Origin: Candidatus Nanoarchaeia archaeon
GTDB lineage: Archaea > Nanobdellota > Nanobdellia > Woesearchaeales > UBA525
DNA length: 64,000 nucleotides
Direction: 5' to 3'
Assembly: GCA_028279755.1 (NCBI GenBank)
Contig: JANQNB010000013.1
Span: forward strand, 1-64,000
The notes below the pieces were generated by a model. That model was not told the origin of the DNA. It was given only the letters and a program-made list of their open reading frames with translations, and did not search any database. Made by a program: the position numbers and the translations under genes. Shown here in pieces: positions 47,335-56,861 of this stretch (its first letter is position 1; each line of letters opens with the position of its first letter).

Positions 47335-47580
47335 CTACTGATGCGTGATCGTCCGAGTAGGAGGGTGACCCAAGGGAACCGGAGTGACAGGCTTCCAATC
47401 CGAGTAATCATTATGAGCAGCGACCCTCATCAATCCCGCTTCAATGGGTTTTCCATCAAGTTGGTATCGAGCTGCCGCCGACACACAGGAATCGTAATGC
47501 GGATTGCCAGTCGATATTGCACCTGACGCCCACCACTTGAGTCTTCGTCTCGGATCACGCACTTGACTCGTATTTACCAT
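47335..47580 (-). CDS. Hypothetical 81-aa ORF in AT-rich segment
   Basis: MVNTSQVRDPRRRLKWWASGAISTGNPHYDSCVSAAARYQLDGKPIEAG..., with minus-strand ATATTTAA about 30 nt upstream (leaderless-type spacing). Confidence 0.4.
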   Translation of the reverse strand: MVNTSQVRDPRRRLKWWASGAISTGNPHYDSCVSAAARYQLDGKPIEAGLMRVAAHNDYSDWKPVTPVPLGHPPTRTITHQ

Positions 47581-47698
47581 ACAGTGAAGAAAATTATGTA
47601 TTGTTAAATATTTTTCTGTTTGTCGTATTCGATAATTTCCATATAGAAAAGAATTATCTTCCATTAAGTACATAAAGGGCCGGGAACGCACCGCGTGC

Positions 47699-48592
47699 AT
47701 GCGAATCTTGATCACCGGCGGCGCGGGATTCATCGGCAACAACCTCGGAACCTACCTTTCCGGAAAAGGCCATGACATCACGCTCTACGACAAGGAACAG
47801 GCAAGTCTCGCCAGCTGCGCCGCAGTCCAGGGCGACATTCTCGACCAGGCAGCGCTCGAGCAAGCCTTGCAGGGCCATGACGCGGTCGTCCACCTCGCAG
47901 CCATGGTGAGCGCGACAGAGAGCGTCGCCCACCCGGAGAAGGCTGAGGAGATCAATGTCCAGGGCAGCACGACCGTGCTCGCAGCAGCACAAGCGGCAGG
48001 CGTGTCCCGCGCAGTCCTTGCCAGCTCTGCAGCAGTGTATGGAGAATCGCCGGCAACACCGACCTCTGAAGTCGAAGCAGCACAGCCGGTATCGCCGTAT
48101 GGCGACAGCAAGGCCCGGATGGAAGATGTCGCAGCCGCATCAGCAGTCTCGACGTGCTGCCTGCGCATCTTCAATGTCTACGGCCCAGGCCAGAAAGCAG
48201 ACAGCCAGTACGCGGCAGCGATCCCTGCCTTCATCACCCGCGCCCTGAACAACGAGCCACTCACAATCTATGGCGACGGCGAGCAGACCCGGGACTTTGT
48301 CTATGTCACAGACCTCTGTCGTGCCATCGAGCTCGCATTGACAAAAGGCGATGGTGTGATCAACATCGCGTCAGGAAACGCCATCACGATCAGCAGGTTA
48401 GCAGAAACTGTTATCAGGCTCGCAGACAGCAGCAGCAAGGTTGTGCATGAACCGGCACGCGCAGGAGATCCGCGCACAAGTCTCGCTGACGTGACAAAAG
48501 CGAAGGAAGCGCTTGGCTTCGAAGCAAGCACCTCGATGGAGGACGGATTGAAAGAGACAATCGATTGGTACCGTAATTCAAAATCTTTATAA
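47699..48592 (+). CDS. NAD-dependent epimerase/dehydratase (UDP-glucose 4-epimerase-like)
   Basis: MRILITGGAGFIGNNL; SSAAVYG; YGDSKA; YGDGEQTRDFVYVTDL. Confidence 0.88.
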   Translation: MRILITGGAGFIGNNLGTYLSGKGHDITLYDKEQASLASCAAVQGDILDQAALEQALQGHDAVVHLAAMVSATESVAHPEKAEEINVQGSTTVLAAAQAAGVSRAVLASSAAVYGESPATPTSEVEAAQPVSPYGDSKARMEDVAAASAVSTCCLRIFNVYGPGQKADSQYAAAIPAFITRALNNEPLTIYGDGEQTRDFVYVTDLCRAIELALTKGDGVINIASGNAITISRLAETVIRLADSSSKVVHEPARAGDPRTSLADVTKAKEALGFEASTSMEDGLKETIDWYRNSKSL

Positions 48593-48614
48593 CTCGCATT
48601 TCTCTCGGACGTTC

Positions 48615-48773
48615 ATGGCGGAACAGAAGATCGCATTGTCAGAGACTGACAGGGAGTTGATCAAGAGCGGCGTCAAATGGGTGCGCTTTTTTTCGATCGC
48701 GTACCTGGGGCTCTGGATCACGATGTGCATACTCCTGTTCATCATCCTGCTCGCTGTCGGGAGCAGGATCTGA
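48615..48773 (+). CDS. 52-aa small membrane protein (not in ORF track)
   Basis: MAEQKIALSETDRELIKSGVKWVRFFSIAYLGLWITMCILLFIILLAVGSRI. Confidence 0.5.
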   Translation: MAEQKIALSETDRELIKSGVKWVRFFSIAYLGLWITMCILLFIILLAVGSRI

Positions 48774-48791
48774 CGATTGTGAGGGAGAACG

Positions 48792-49259
48792 ATGAGATGG
48801 CTTGGCGTTATGATATTATGTATATTGCTGCTTGCAGGATGTGCTGATGAAAAGATCGCTGCGCTCGAGGCAGAGCGCGACACCGCGCAAAGAATGCTCG
48901 ACGAGTGCGAGACCACGAACAGGAATTGCGACCTCGCATTGGAAGAAGCCTTGGACAGCAAGGAGATCCTGGAAGCTGAACTGGCTGCGTGCGATCCGAG
49001 CGAACCGACCTGTACTGTGCCGGCAGTGGATGCTTGCGTCACTGACGCTGATTGCACGCTTGTCATCGGAGGGTGTAAGCTCTGCCCGTATTGCGAACGG
49101 TTCGAGCTCGACGATCCGCGCGTCATCGCAGTGAACAAGGACGGCTATTCGTGCGCGCCCGGCCCAGAGGGCTTGACCTGCGTCGCGTGCGTCGACAGCT
49201 ACAACTTCATCCCTGACGAGAATGTCGAATGCGACGCAGGAAGGTGCGTGAAGAAATAA
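48792..49259 (+). CDS. Cys-rich putative lipoprotein
   Basis: MRWLGVMILCILLLAGCADEK lipobox-like; coiled-coil then CVTDADCTLVIGGCKLCPYCERF...CAPGPEGLTCVACVDSY. Confidence 0.65.
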   Translation: MRWLGVMILCILLLAGCADEKIAALEAERDTAQRMLDECETTNRNCDLALEEALDSKEILEAELAACDPSEPTCTVPAVDACVTDADCTLVIGGCKLCPYCERFELDDPRVIAVNKDGYSCAPGPEGLTCVACVDSYNFIPDENVECDAGRCVKK

Positions 49260-49260
49260 A

Positions 49261-49941
49261 CTATTTTCCAAATCGCACTTTCAATATCTCCCAGAGGATC
49301 GAGAACGAATTGAAGATGCTCTGGCCTTTGCCGCGCGCGTAGTCGTCGTACTTGATCGTCACTGGTATCTCGACATACCGCAGCTTTTTGCGGTGGATCT
49401 CGTACACGATCTCAGAAGCGTGCGCCATGCGGTCTCTGGTTATCTTGATGGCTTTCGCTGCTTTCGCATTCATCGCCCTGAAGCCGTTGTGCACGTCTGT
49501 CAGCTTGACGCGCAGGACAACGCGTTCGACGACGATCGCGCCTTTCAGCGTGACCCACTTGTACCAGGGCATGCCCGGGCTGTCGCCCAGAAAACGGCTG
49601 CCGAGAGCGACATCTGCCTTGCCTTGCACAACCGGAGAGACAAGCCTGGCGATCTCAGCGGCCTGATGCTGGCCATCACCATCATACGTCACGAGCACGT
49701 CAGCCTTCCGTTTCAACGCTTCCGTGATGCCAGTGCGCAATGCAGCGCCCTGTCCTTGATTCTTCTTGTGTCGCACGACGCGTGCGCCTGCGGAACGGGC
49801 GAGCTGAGATGTCTTGTCTTTCGAGCAGTCATCGACAACGATGACATTCTTGTAGCCGTGCCGTTTGAGATCCCTGACAACAGCGCCGATCGTCAATTGC
49901 TCATTAAAAGCCGCGACGACGATAAAAACCCGTGCTCCCAT
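49261..49941 (-). CDS. GT2 family glycosyltransferase (dolichyl-phosphate hexose synthase-like)
   Basis: VFIVVAAFNEQLTIGAVVRDL, VDDCSKDKT, TYDGDGQH, DVHNGFRAMN. Confidence 0.88.
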   Translation of the reverse strand: MGARVFIVVAAFNEQLTIGAVVRDLKRHGYKNVIVVDDCSKDKTSQLARSAGARVVRHKKNQGQGAALRTGITEALKRKADVLVTYDGDGQHQAAEIARLVSPVVQGKADVALGSRFLGDSPGMPWYKWVTLKGAIVVERVVLRVKLTDVHNGFRAMNAKAAKAIKITRDRMAHASEIVYEIHRKKLRYVEIPVTIKYDDYARGKGQSIFNSFSILWEILKVRFGK

Positions 49942-49983
49942 CAGAAGCCAGAGAAAAAGGGGGTTTAAAGCTTTTATGAAAGA

Positions 49984-52947
49984 TCACACCAAGCCGTGCG
50001 CTTCGAGCTGTGTCCAGTCGACCTTCCAGACGAGGATGCGTCCCATGTTGAACGCGTTCTGGTCGCTGAACAGTTCGAACGCGGTCGTGCTGTAGCCTTC
50101 GAGGAAGAAGAGCCGGGTGAACATGCCGGCCGCATTGGCAGGATCGAGCATGAGCACGCGCGGCGTGCCTCGCGTGTCGATGAGGAATGCCTGGTTGAAG
50201 CTCGAGCTGCCCAGGTCGTGGGTCACCAGGTCGTCATCCTCTGTCAGGAGGAGCATGCGTGGTTTGGTTTCCAGGTTCTCGCCGACGCGCCGCCCGTTCT
50301 GGTAGAAGCCGAGCACGAGCCGTGAGCTGTTCATGTCAGTCAGGTTGATGACAAGGCCTTCGAGTACGCCCTGGCTTCCCTGCTGCTCGCCGAGGTTGAC
50401 GTTGATGCCGGTGCAGACCACCAGGGTGCCGTTCTCCTGATAGGTGCAGCCGCGCCAATTGCTCATCGGATAGCCGGGCCAGCTGCTGATCCAGGTGTTG
50501 ACTTCGCGCTGGTCTGACAAGGTCTGCATGTCGTAGTAGATGCTGTTGGCGAGTTCCTCGTCCCAGCCGTACTTCTCCTGCATTTTCAGCGAGGCCTCTG
50601 CCTGGTCGAGGAGCCGCATGTTCTGGTAGGCGTCAGCGCGCTTGAAGTTCCACGAGCCGAAGTGGCCCCACACGCCGCCCTTGCCGATCATGTCAGCGCT
50701 GGTGATGAAGTAATTCTCCGGCGGTTCGCAATGGGTGTGGTTGAGCACGACTTCCGTCTGCGCTTCAGACACGCCTTCCTCGAGCAGGCGAGCGCGCGCA
50801 TCGCCGGGCGGGAGCATGATGATCTCCTTGGTGAGCGCGATGGCAGTGTAGTAATCGTCTGTCGGCAGGCCTGCCCGCACGTCTTCGACCCCGAGATAGT
50901 TGCCGCAGTCGACCATGCGCAGGATGGCGAGCGCCTCTTTTTCGTCAGGCGTGATCAGGACGCGGCCGATCCAATGGGCATGGGGCACGTTTTGCGAACC
51001 GCCGTCGAACGTGACTGCGCGGTCAGCGACGTACTTGAACCAGTGGCCGAAGTCCCACCAGGAGTTGATGATCGCGTCTGGCGCGCTTTCCTGCTTGATC
51101 TTGGTCAGGGAGTTCCACCATGCGTCGCTCATCGAGGGCGCTTCCTGCAGGCCGATGGCATGCCCTTTCGCCACTGGCGGGATTAGGAGCAGGCTGAACA
51201 GGATGAACAATACCGGCGCGACCCAGAGCACTGAGAACTTCACGTTCTTGGTGAGCCAGTCGCGCAAGAGGCGATATGCAGCGCCGATCGCGATGCCGGC
51301 TGCGATGGCGAATGGTGGGATCAGGAGCAGGACGAAACGCACGCCTTTGGTCATGGTGAACACTGACGCGGCGAGCCAGAGGAAGAGGAAGAGGGCGTAT
51401 TTCACGTCGACTTCCCGCTCGTCCTTGAGCAGGAGCACAAAACCCACTGCGACAGGGACTGCCATGATGACGAGGAACTGGAAGATGCTGAGCGAGGCGC
51501 CCGGCCCCACCAGGTAGAGGCTGACGAACAGGCCGATGCCGAGCATGAGCCAGTCCTTGAGCAGGAGCCGGCCGCTCCGTGGCAGGAGCGTCGCGAGGAT
51601 GCCGAGCAGGGCCACCACGAAGAGGAACTTGCCGCCGATGCTGTTGATGATGCCGCTGATGGACGGCGCGTTCAGCTCTGCCACGGTTGTCTGTACGTTC
51701 GGCCAGAGATTGCCGACGTTCACCGCTGACTTGATCGCGCCAGTGGTTCGCACTGCGTTGAGCGGGGCTGAGAAGAAGGTGCTCACGCCCTTGAACAGGC
51801 TGACAAAGATGCCAGTGGAGACTACAAAACCGCCAAACGTGAGAGCCCAGGCCTTCATCCGGTCTGAGGTGAAGAAAGTCCGGAGTTCTTCCTTGTTCAC
51901 CAATTGCTTCAGGACGATGAATGCCAGGTATGCGAGCATGACCAGGAGGAAGATGTCGAAGAAGTACCACCATTCCCAGGCTGTCGCGAAGAGGCCGAAA
52001 CAGATGCCGGTCAGGCCGATGAAGATACCCCATCGTTTCCAGTCGCCCCAGGTGCATTCGAAGGCTTCGAGCAGGAACCAGCCGCAGAGCAGCGGGAAGA
52101 GGATGACGTAGGCGTCAGTGTCTGAGAATCCTGCCGCAGTACGGCCGATAAAGCCGGAATGGACCGCGACCAGCATCGCCGTGAAGAAGCCGCCGAGCAG
52201 GCCGGCTTTCCATTTACCGATGAAGAAGGCGGGAATCACCGCAAGGAGTGAGAAGATCACAGGGATCCAGAAGATGACACTGATGGGACGCGTGTCCGTG
52301 AAGATCGAGACGAACTTGTAGAGCAGCGTGGTCGCTTCGACGTGGAAACGGGTCTTTGACGGCGTGCCGATCGGCGCGTACATGTGCATATCATACGGCT
52401 CTCCATCGACGAGCACGTCGCCGACATGGCCATTCTCGATGTTGTTCTCGACCTGGCGGATGAACTGGTAGGGGTCGATAGCAAGCAGGTAGGTCTGTCC
52501 CTGCTCATCCTGCAGGCCTGCTTTGAAGAAGGCAGCAGTCTGCGCGACCTGCTGGTCAATCTGCTCCTTGTTCTCTTCAAGCGCGATCGCGAACTGCTCG
52601 TCCACCAATTGCTGCCGGTTCTGCGACGGCAGGTTGGGGTATTGCTGTGCCACCTGCGCGCTGATGCTGTTGCGCACAGAGTTTTCCACGCTGCTGCGCG
52701 CCCAGTTCTCAGTGGCGCCCATCTCAGCAGTGTAGGAACGGAAGAGGAAAGCAAGGAAGATCGGGAGCAGGATGAGGAGCACAGTCAGGACAGTGATGGC
52801 GGGTTTCTGGTATTGGGTCCAGAGCGCCATCGCCTGTTCTCCGAAGCTGGCTGGCGTGGGCTGTTCTGCACGTTTGTCAGCCTGCACTTCAGCGCGAGCA
52901 TGCTTGTGCTTCTGAGAACTGTGCTTCTTTCGCCGTGCCAATATCAC
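49984..52947 (-). CDS. aglB: STT3/AglB oligosaccharyltransferase
   Basis: Multi-TM N-terminal half; SWWDFGHWFKYVADRAVTFDGGSQN catalytic WWDYG-type motif; soluble C-terminal domain. Confidence 0.92.
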   Translation of the reverse strand: MILARRKKHSSQKHKHARAEVQADKRAEQPTPASFGEQAMALWTQYQKPAITVLTVLLILLPIFLAFLFRSYTAEMGATENWARSSVENSVRNSISAQVAQQYPNLPSQNRQQLVDEQFAIALEENKEQIDQQVAQTAAFFKAGLQDEQGQTYLLAIDPYQFIRQVENNIENGHVGDVLVDGEPYDMHMYAPIGTPSKTRFHVEATTLLYKFVSIFTDTRPISVIFWIPVIFSLLAVIPAFFIGKWKAGLLGGFFTAMLVAVHSGFIGRTAAGFSDTDAYVILFPLLCGWFLLEAFECTWGDWKRWGIFIGLTGICFGLFATAWEWWYFFDIFLLVMLAYLAFIVLKQLVNKEELRTFFTSDRMKAWALTFGGFVVSTGIFVSLFKGVSTFFSAPLNAVRTTGAIKSAVNVGNLWPNVQTTVAELNAPSISGIINSIGGKFLFVVALLGILATLLPRSGRLLLKDWLMLGIGLFVSLYLVGPGASLSIFQFLVIMAVPVAVGFVLLLKDEREVDVKYALFLFLWLAASVFTMTKGVRFVLLLIPPFAIAAGIAIGAAYRLLRDWLTKNVKFSVLWVAPVLFILFSLLLIPPVAKGHAIGLQEAPSMSDAWWNSLTKIKQESAPDAIINSWWDFGHWFKYVADRAVTFDGGSQNVPHAHWIGRVLITPDEKEALAILRMVDCGNYLGVEDVRAGLPTDDYYTAIALTKEIIMLPPGDARARLLEEGVSEAQTEVVLNHTHCEPPENYFITSADMIGKGGVWGHFGSWNFKRADAYQNMRLLDQAEASLKMQEKYGWDEELANSIYYDMQTLSDQREVNTWISSWPGYPMSNWRGCTYQENGTLVVCTGINVNLGEQQGSQGVLEGLVINLTDMNSSRLVLGFYQNGRRVGENLETKPRMLLLTEDDDLVTHDLGSSSFNQAFLIDTRGTPRVLMLDPANAAGMFTRLFFLEGYSTTAFELFSDQNAFNMGRILVWKVDWTQLEAHGLV

Positions 52948-52997
52948 CCACCCAAGGGAGAGCGACCCAGAGCGGTTTAAAAAGCTATTGTTGGGCG

Positions 52998-54746
52998 CTA
53001 CCGTCCGGCCTTGTTGAACAGGGTTTCCCGGAAGTCGAAGCCGAAGGCTCGTGGGGAGACGATGATGATCGGCGGGGCTTGCACCCGCTTGAAATAGCTC
53101 TGCTTGATCGCGGCAAAGGTGCTCTGGACAAGCCGTGAGAATTCGTCAGCATCCACCTTGTCATAGACGCTTTTGCCCTGCGGGTCGGGGGTCCACAACT
53201 CTGGATCAAGCTTCTGCTGCGTGAATGCTGCGACAAGTTCTGCCGGGCTGCGCAGGCGCTCGACCAGCTCAACCCCGATCGGAGATTCTATATAATAGTC
53301 GAAAGGGTCGCCTTTGCCTGCATCCACGTCCTGCTCTGCTGAGAGCTCTGCTGAAGGCGCGATGGTGAAGATGTCCTCGGGAATCACTGCTTTCCCGGCA
53401 AGCTCGTTCACATGGCGGCCGAGGGCGTAGACATCGAGCTTGTTCACATCGCCGAGCGGCATGAACGCGCCGATGATGTCCCCATACAGGGTAGCGTAGC
53501 CGCGCTGGAATTCTGTCTTGTTCCCGTTGCCCACGACCATGTAGCCCCGTTCCTGGCTGTATTGCATCAGGATGTTGCCTCGTTCCCGGGCCTGCATGTT
53601 CTCGATCGTGAGCGTGCCGGGCGCGCTCCCCGAGTTCGCTGTCAGGTCGGCGATCTTCTTGTCCACGACTTCCTGGATCGGGTGCACCAGGTATTCGCAG
53701 CCGAGGTTCTTGGCGAGCTGTGCTGCCGCTCCTTTCGTGGTTGCGCTGTTGAACTGGGAGGGCATGTTGATGCAGAGCACCGTGTCCTTGCCCAGGGCTT
53801 CGACCATGAGCGCCGCATCCACTGCTGAGTCGACCCCGCCGCTCAGGCCGAGCACAACGCCCTTGAACACGCCGCTCTTGTCATAGAAGTCCTTGATGGC
53901 GAACACGAGCGCCTTGTGCAGCTCTGCGACACCAGTCTCGACTGTTGGCATGTTCTTATTGTCAGAGACACATAGGCATTCCTCGAACTGCGGGCTCTGC
54001 TGCACGAGCTCGCCCGTGCTGTCCAGGATGAAGCTGCCGCCGTCGAAGAGGATGATGTTCTTGCCGTTGTCCTGCGCACCGACTGTGTTGCAGTACACGA
54101 GCGGCAGGCATGTCTCGCGAACGCGCCGTTTCGCCACCTCGATGCGCTCCGCGCGCTTGCCAAGATAGTAGGGGCTGCTGTTCAGCACGAGCAGCACGTC
54201 GGCGCCTTGTTCCTTAAGCAGCTGCGCCGGTTTCAGTTCCTCGTCGTCGTCCCAGATGTCCTGGCAGATGAGGATGCCGGCCTTGATCGTGCGGTTCGTG
54301 AGCGGCAGCTCGACCGGCGCGATCTCGTCAGCGCTTCCTGGCACGTAATGCCTGCTGTCGTCGAGAACCCCGTCATCGATGAGGAAAGTCTTCTTGCCGC
54401 GCGCGATGACCTTGCCGTCTGCGCACACTGCGTACGCATTGTACCGGGTGAAGAAGCCGTCTTTCATGCGCTTGCTCTCAGCGTCGATATAGCCGAGCAC
54501 GACCACGATGCCCTGCGCTGCTGCCGCGATTTCCTTCTCGACCGCGTCGAGGTTCTCCTGGATGAAGGCCAGGCGCTTGTGCTTGTCCCCAATGGAGTAC
54601 GCGGTCACGACTGTTTCCGGGAAGACCAGGATCTCGACTCCTTGCTGTTTCGCGCGTGCGATCTGGGCAAGAATCTTCTTAGTGTTCCCGGCGATGTCGC
54701 CTGGGTAGGGATTAAGCTGGCCGATGCCAATGCGTGGCAAGTCCAT
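52998..54746 (-). CDS. nadE: Glutamine-dependent NAD+ synthetase (nitrilase-type glutaminase + synthetase)
   Basis: N-terminal IGIGQLNPYPGDIAGNTKKI...LICQDIWDD; C-terminal LGLSGGVDSAVDAALMVEALG. Confidence 0.93.
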   Translation of the reverse strand: MDLPRIGIGQLNPYPGDIAGNTKKILAQIARAKQQGVEILVFPETVVTAYSIGDKHKRLAFIQENLDAVEKEIAAAAQGIVVVLGYIDAESKRMKDGFFTRYNAYAVCADGKVIARGKKTFLIDDGVLDDSRHYVPGSADEIAPVELPLTNRTIKAGILICQDIWDDDEELKPAQLLKEQGADVLLVLNSSPYYLGKRAERIEVAKRRVRETCLPLVYCNTVGAQDNGKNIILFDGGSFILDSTGELVQQSPQFEECLCVSDNKNMPTVETGVAELHKALVFAIKDFYDKSGVFKGVVLGLSGGVDSAVDAALMVEALGKDTVLCINMPSQFNSATTKGAAAQLAKNLGCEYLVHPIQEVVDKKIADLTANSGSAPGTLTIENMQARERGNILMQYSQERGYMVVGNGNKTEFQRGYATLYGDIIGAFMPLGDVNKLDVYALGRHVNELAGKAVIPEDIFTIAPSAELSAEQDVDAGKGDPFDYYIESPIGVELVERLRSPAELVAAFTQQKLDPELWTPDPQGKSVYDKVDADEFSRLVQSTFAAIKQSYFKRVQAPPIIIVSPRAFGFDFRETLFNKAGR

Positions 54747-54820
54747 ATCGTCGCTGGAGGGTCAGACGGTTTTTAAGGCTTCTGGAACAGGATTCCGCAA
54801 AGCACTTTGCTGAGAAATGA

Positions 54821-55942
54821 GTGCCTTTAAGAATGGAAGCGTCCACTGCTTTGGAGGTGAAACGACCGAGCGTGTGCTACGCCAACCCGGCATTCCTCAT
54901 GCGACGCCCGATCAGCGAGCTGCTCGCACTCCAGGAAGGCGAGCGTCAACTTGGATTGCTCATCCCGGCAAAGCGAGGAAAGCTTGACAAGCGGCTGTAT
55001 CACACCGGCTTGTTCAAGAATGTAGAGCTGCTTGGCTACCGCGCTCTCAGCATTCCTGTACCGTTCGAATGGCCGATCCCGATGTTCAGCTTTTTCAGCG
55101 CTGCGAGAAAGGCCTTGAGAGAGTATGATGTCGTGCATGCCTGGGCGCATTTCTACCCGAGCACCTTAATCCTGATGTTCCTCAGCTTGTTCTATCCCAA
55201 GACAAAGATCATCCTCACCATGGATACTCTGCCAGGCTATTCGTTCAAGCCAGGAAGCGTGCTCACCTTCCTGTTCAAGCTTTTCACCTGGACAGCTGGC
55301 AGAATCATCTATTGGGCGCCGGATACGATCACGCTCTATGGAAAAGCGCTGCTCCCGCACGCGCGACGCAGCGGCATCAACATGCAGAAGGTCACGGTGA
55401 TCCCGACCGGGATGCTCGTGCACAAGCTGCCAGCGAGGGCAAAGAAAGGTGCACACCCAAGCGTCCTCTATGTTGGCTTGCTCAATCCGCGGAAGCGTGT
55501 CCAAGACATACTTGAAGTAGCCCGCCGGCTGCCGGATGCGCGTTTCCTCATCGCTGGCGACGGCCTGTCACGGAAACAGCTCGAGCGCAAGGCTCCTGGC
55601 AACGTGCGTTTTCTCGGCTGGCGCAAGGACGTGCTCAAACTCCTCAGCAGGGCTGACGTCTTCCTCTTTCCCAGCAGTGCCGAAGGCCTGCCGGGCGTGG
55701 TGATGGAAGCCATGCTTGCCGGCACGCCGGTCGTGACCACGAGGATTCCGTGCACGACCGACCTGATCAGGGACAAGAAAGAAGGATTCCTCTGCAGTGT
55801 CGGCGACACAACAGCGATGGCTCGGGCTGTGCAGCAAGCCTTGAACAACAAGCGTGTCGCTGCAGCGGCGAAGCGGCGGATCACTACACTGTACAACTGG
55901 AAGAAGATCCTGCCGATGTACACACAGCTCTATGCGCGCTGA
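54821..55942 (+). CDS. GT4 family glycosyltransferase
   Basis: VLYVGLLNPRKRVQDILEVARRLPDARFLIAGDG...VFLFPSSAEGLPGVVMEAMLAGTPVVTT. Confidence 0.88.
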   Translation: MPLRMEASTALEVKRPSVCYANPAFLMRRPISELLALQEGERQLGLLIPAKRGKLDKRLYHTGLFKNVELLGYRALSIPVPFEWPIPMFSFFSAARKALREYDVVHAWAHFYPSTLILMFLSLFYPKTKIILTMDTLPGYSFKPGSVLTFLFKLFTWTAGRIIYWAPDTITLYGKALLPHARRSGINMQKVTVIPTGMLVHKLPARAKKGAHPSVLYVGLLNPRKRVQDILEVARRLPDARFLIAGDGLSRKQLERKAPGNVRFLGWRKDVLKLLSRADVFLFPSSAEGLPGVVMEAMLAGTPVVTTRIPCTTDLIRDKKEGFLCSVGDTTAMARAVQQALNNKRVAAAAKRRITTLYNWKKILPMYTQLYAR

Positions 55943-56775
55943 GCATGCGTCTGCTGGACCAAGTCTGCATAGGCGGTGAGAGAGAATCCGAGTTTCTTGA
56001 GTTTGGCGTTGCCAAGATGCAGGCGTCGCGGCACCTCAGCAAGGTGGCACGGAGCCACGCTGAACTCGCGACCGGTCTGGTAGACTGCCTCTATCTGTTC
56101 TGCCATCGCTGCATATGAGAGGAAGTCGTCGCCGGCAAGGTGAAGGATGCCTTCACGTTTCTTGTCTATGAGGCTTGCGATGATACTGATCACATCCTCG
56201 ACATAGATCGGGGCGCGGTACACGTCATCGAAGACAGTGAGCTCTTTGTCGCTGAGGAAGAGGCTGAGAAAATTGTCGTGCTCTCCCTCGAGAATCGGGC
56301 CTTGCACTGCTGCCAGCCGTAGGATGAGGTAGCGGGTAAGCTGCTGCACGATTTTTTCTGCCTCAGCTTTCGATCTACCGTACTCGTTGATCGGGTCTGG
56401 CGTGTCGGTTTCAGCATAGGATTCCTTGGCCCCGGAAAAGACCTGTTCTGTGGAGAAGAGGATGACGCGCGTGTCAGGCGCGCTCGCTCTCACCGCGTCT
56501 GCCACATGCTGCACCCCGTCAATATTGGTCTGTTGTATCAATGCTGGCTCGCTCTTGTTCGTCGAGATGGCAGCTGCGAGAATGATGATCTCTGGCCGGA
56601 TTCGTTTGACGACTTCCTGGACGCTTTCCTTGTTGGTGAGATCGAGCGCTTCCTGCTGTTTGAACTCAGAATTCGGTCTGGTATGATACGTGGCAGTGAT
56701 GTCATGTCGTGCCAATGCCGGAAGAAGACGCTTGCCGATGTAGGAATTCGCGCCGATCAGGAGGACTCGTGCCAC
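55930..56775 (-). CDS. dTDP-4-dehydrorhamnose reductase-like (RmlD family) SDR
   Basis: VLLIGANSYIGKRLLPAL; FSTEQVFSGAKESYAETD; YGRSKAEAE. Confidence 0.8.
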   Translation of the reverse strand: MARVLLIGANSYIGKRLLPALARHDITATYHTRPNSEFKQQEALDLTNKESVQEVVKRIRPEIIILAAAISTNKSEPALIQQTNIDGVQHVADAVRASAPDTRVILFSTEQVFSGAKESYAETDTPDPINEYGRSKAEAEKIVQQLTRYLILRLAAVQGPILEGEHDNFLSLFLSDKELTVFDDVYRAPIYVEDVISIIASLIDKKREGILHLAGDDFLSYAAMAEQIEAVYQTGREFSVAPCHLAEVPRRLHLGNAKLKKLGFSLTAYADLVQQTHAQRA

Positions 56776-56842
56776 CTCGTGGCGAAAGAAAATCTTCTTT
56801 AAAAGGATTTGGATGTCTGTTCCCGAAGACTTTAAAAGACTA

Positions 56843-56856
56843 GCACGTTAACGTGC
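56843..56856. promoter_or_regulatory. 14-bp perfect palindrome between TATA-like box and start of CapD-like gene
   Basis: GCACGTTAACGTGC, downstream of ACTTTAAAAG and upstream of the ATG at 56862. Confidence 0.5.
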
Positions 56857-56861
56857 AAGAC

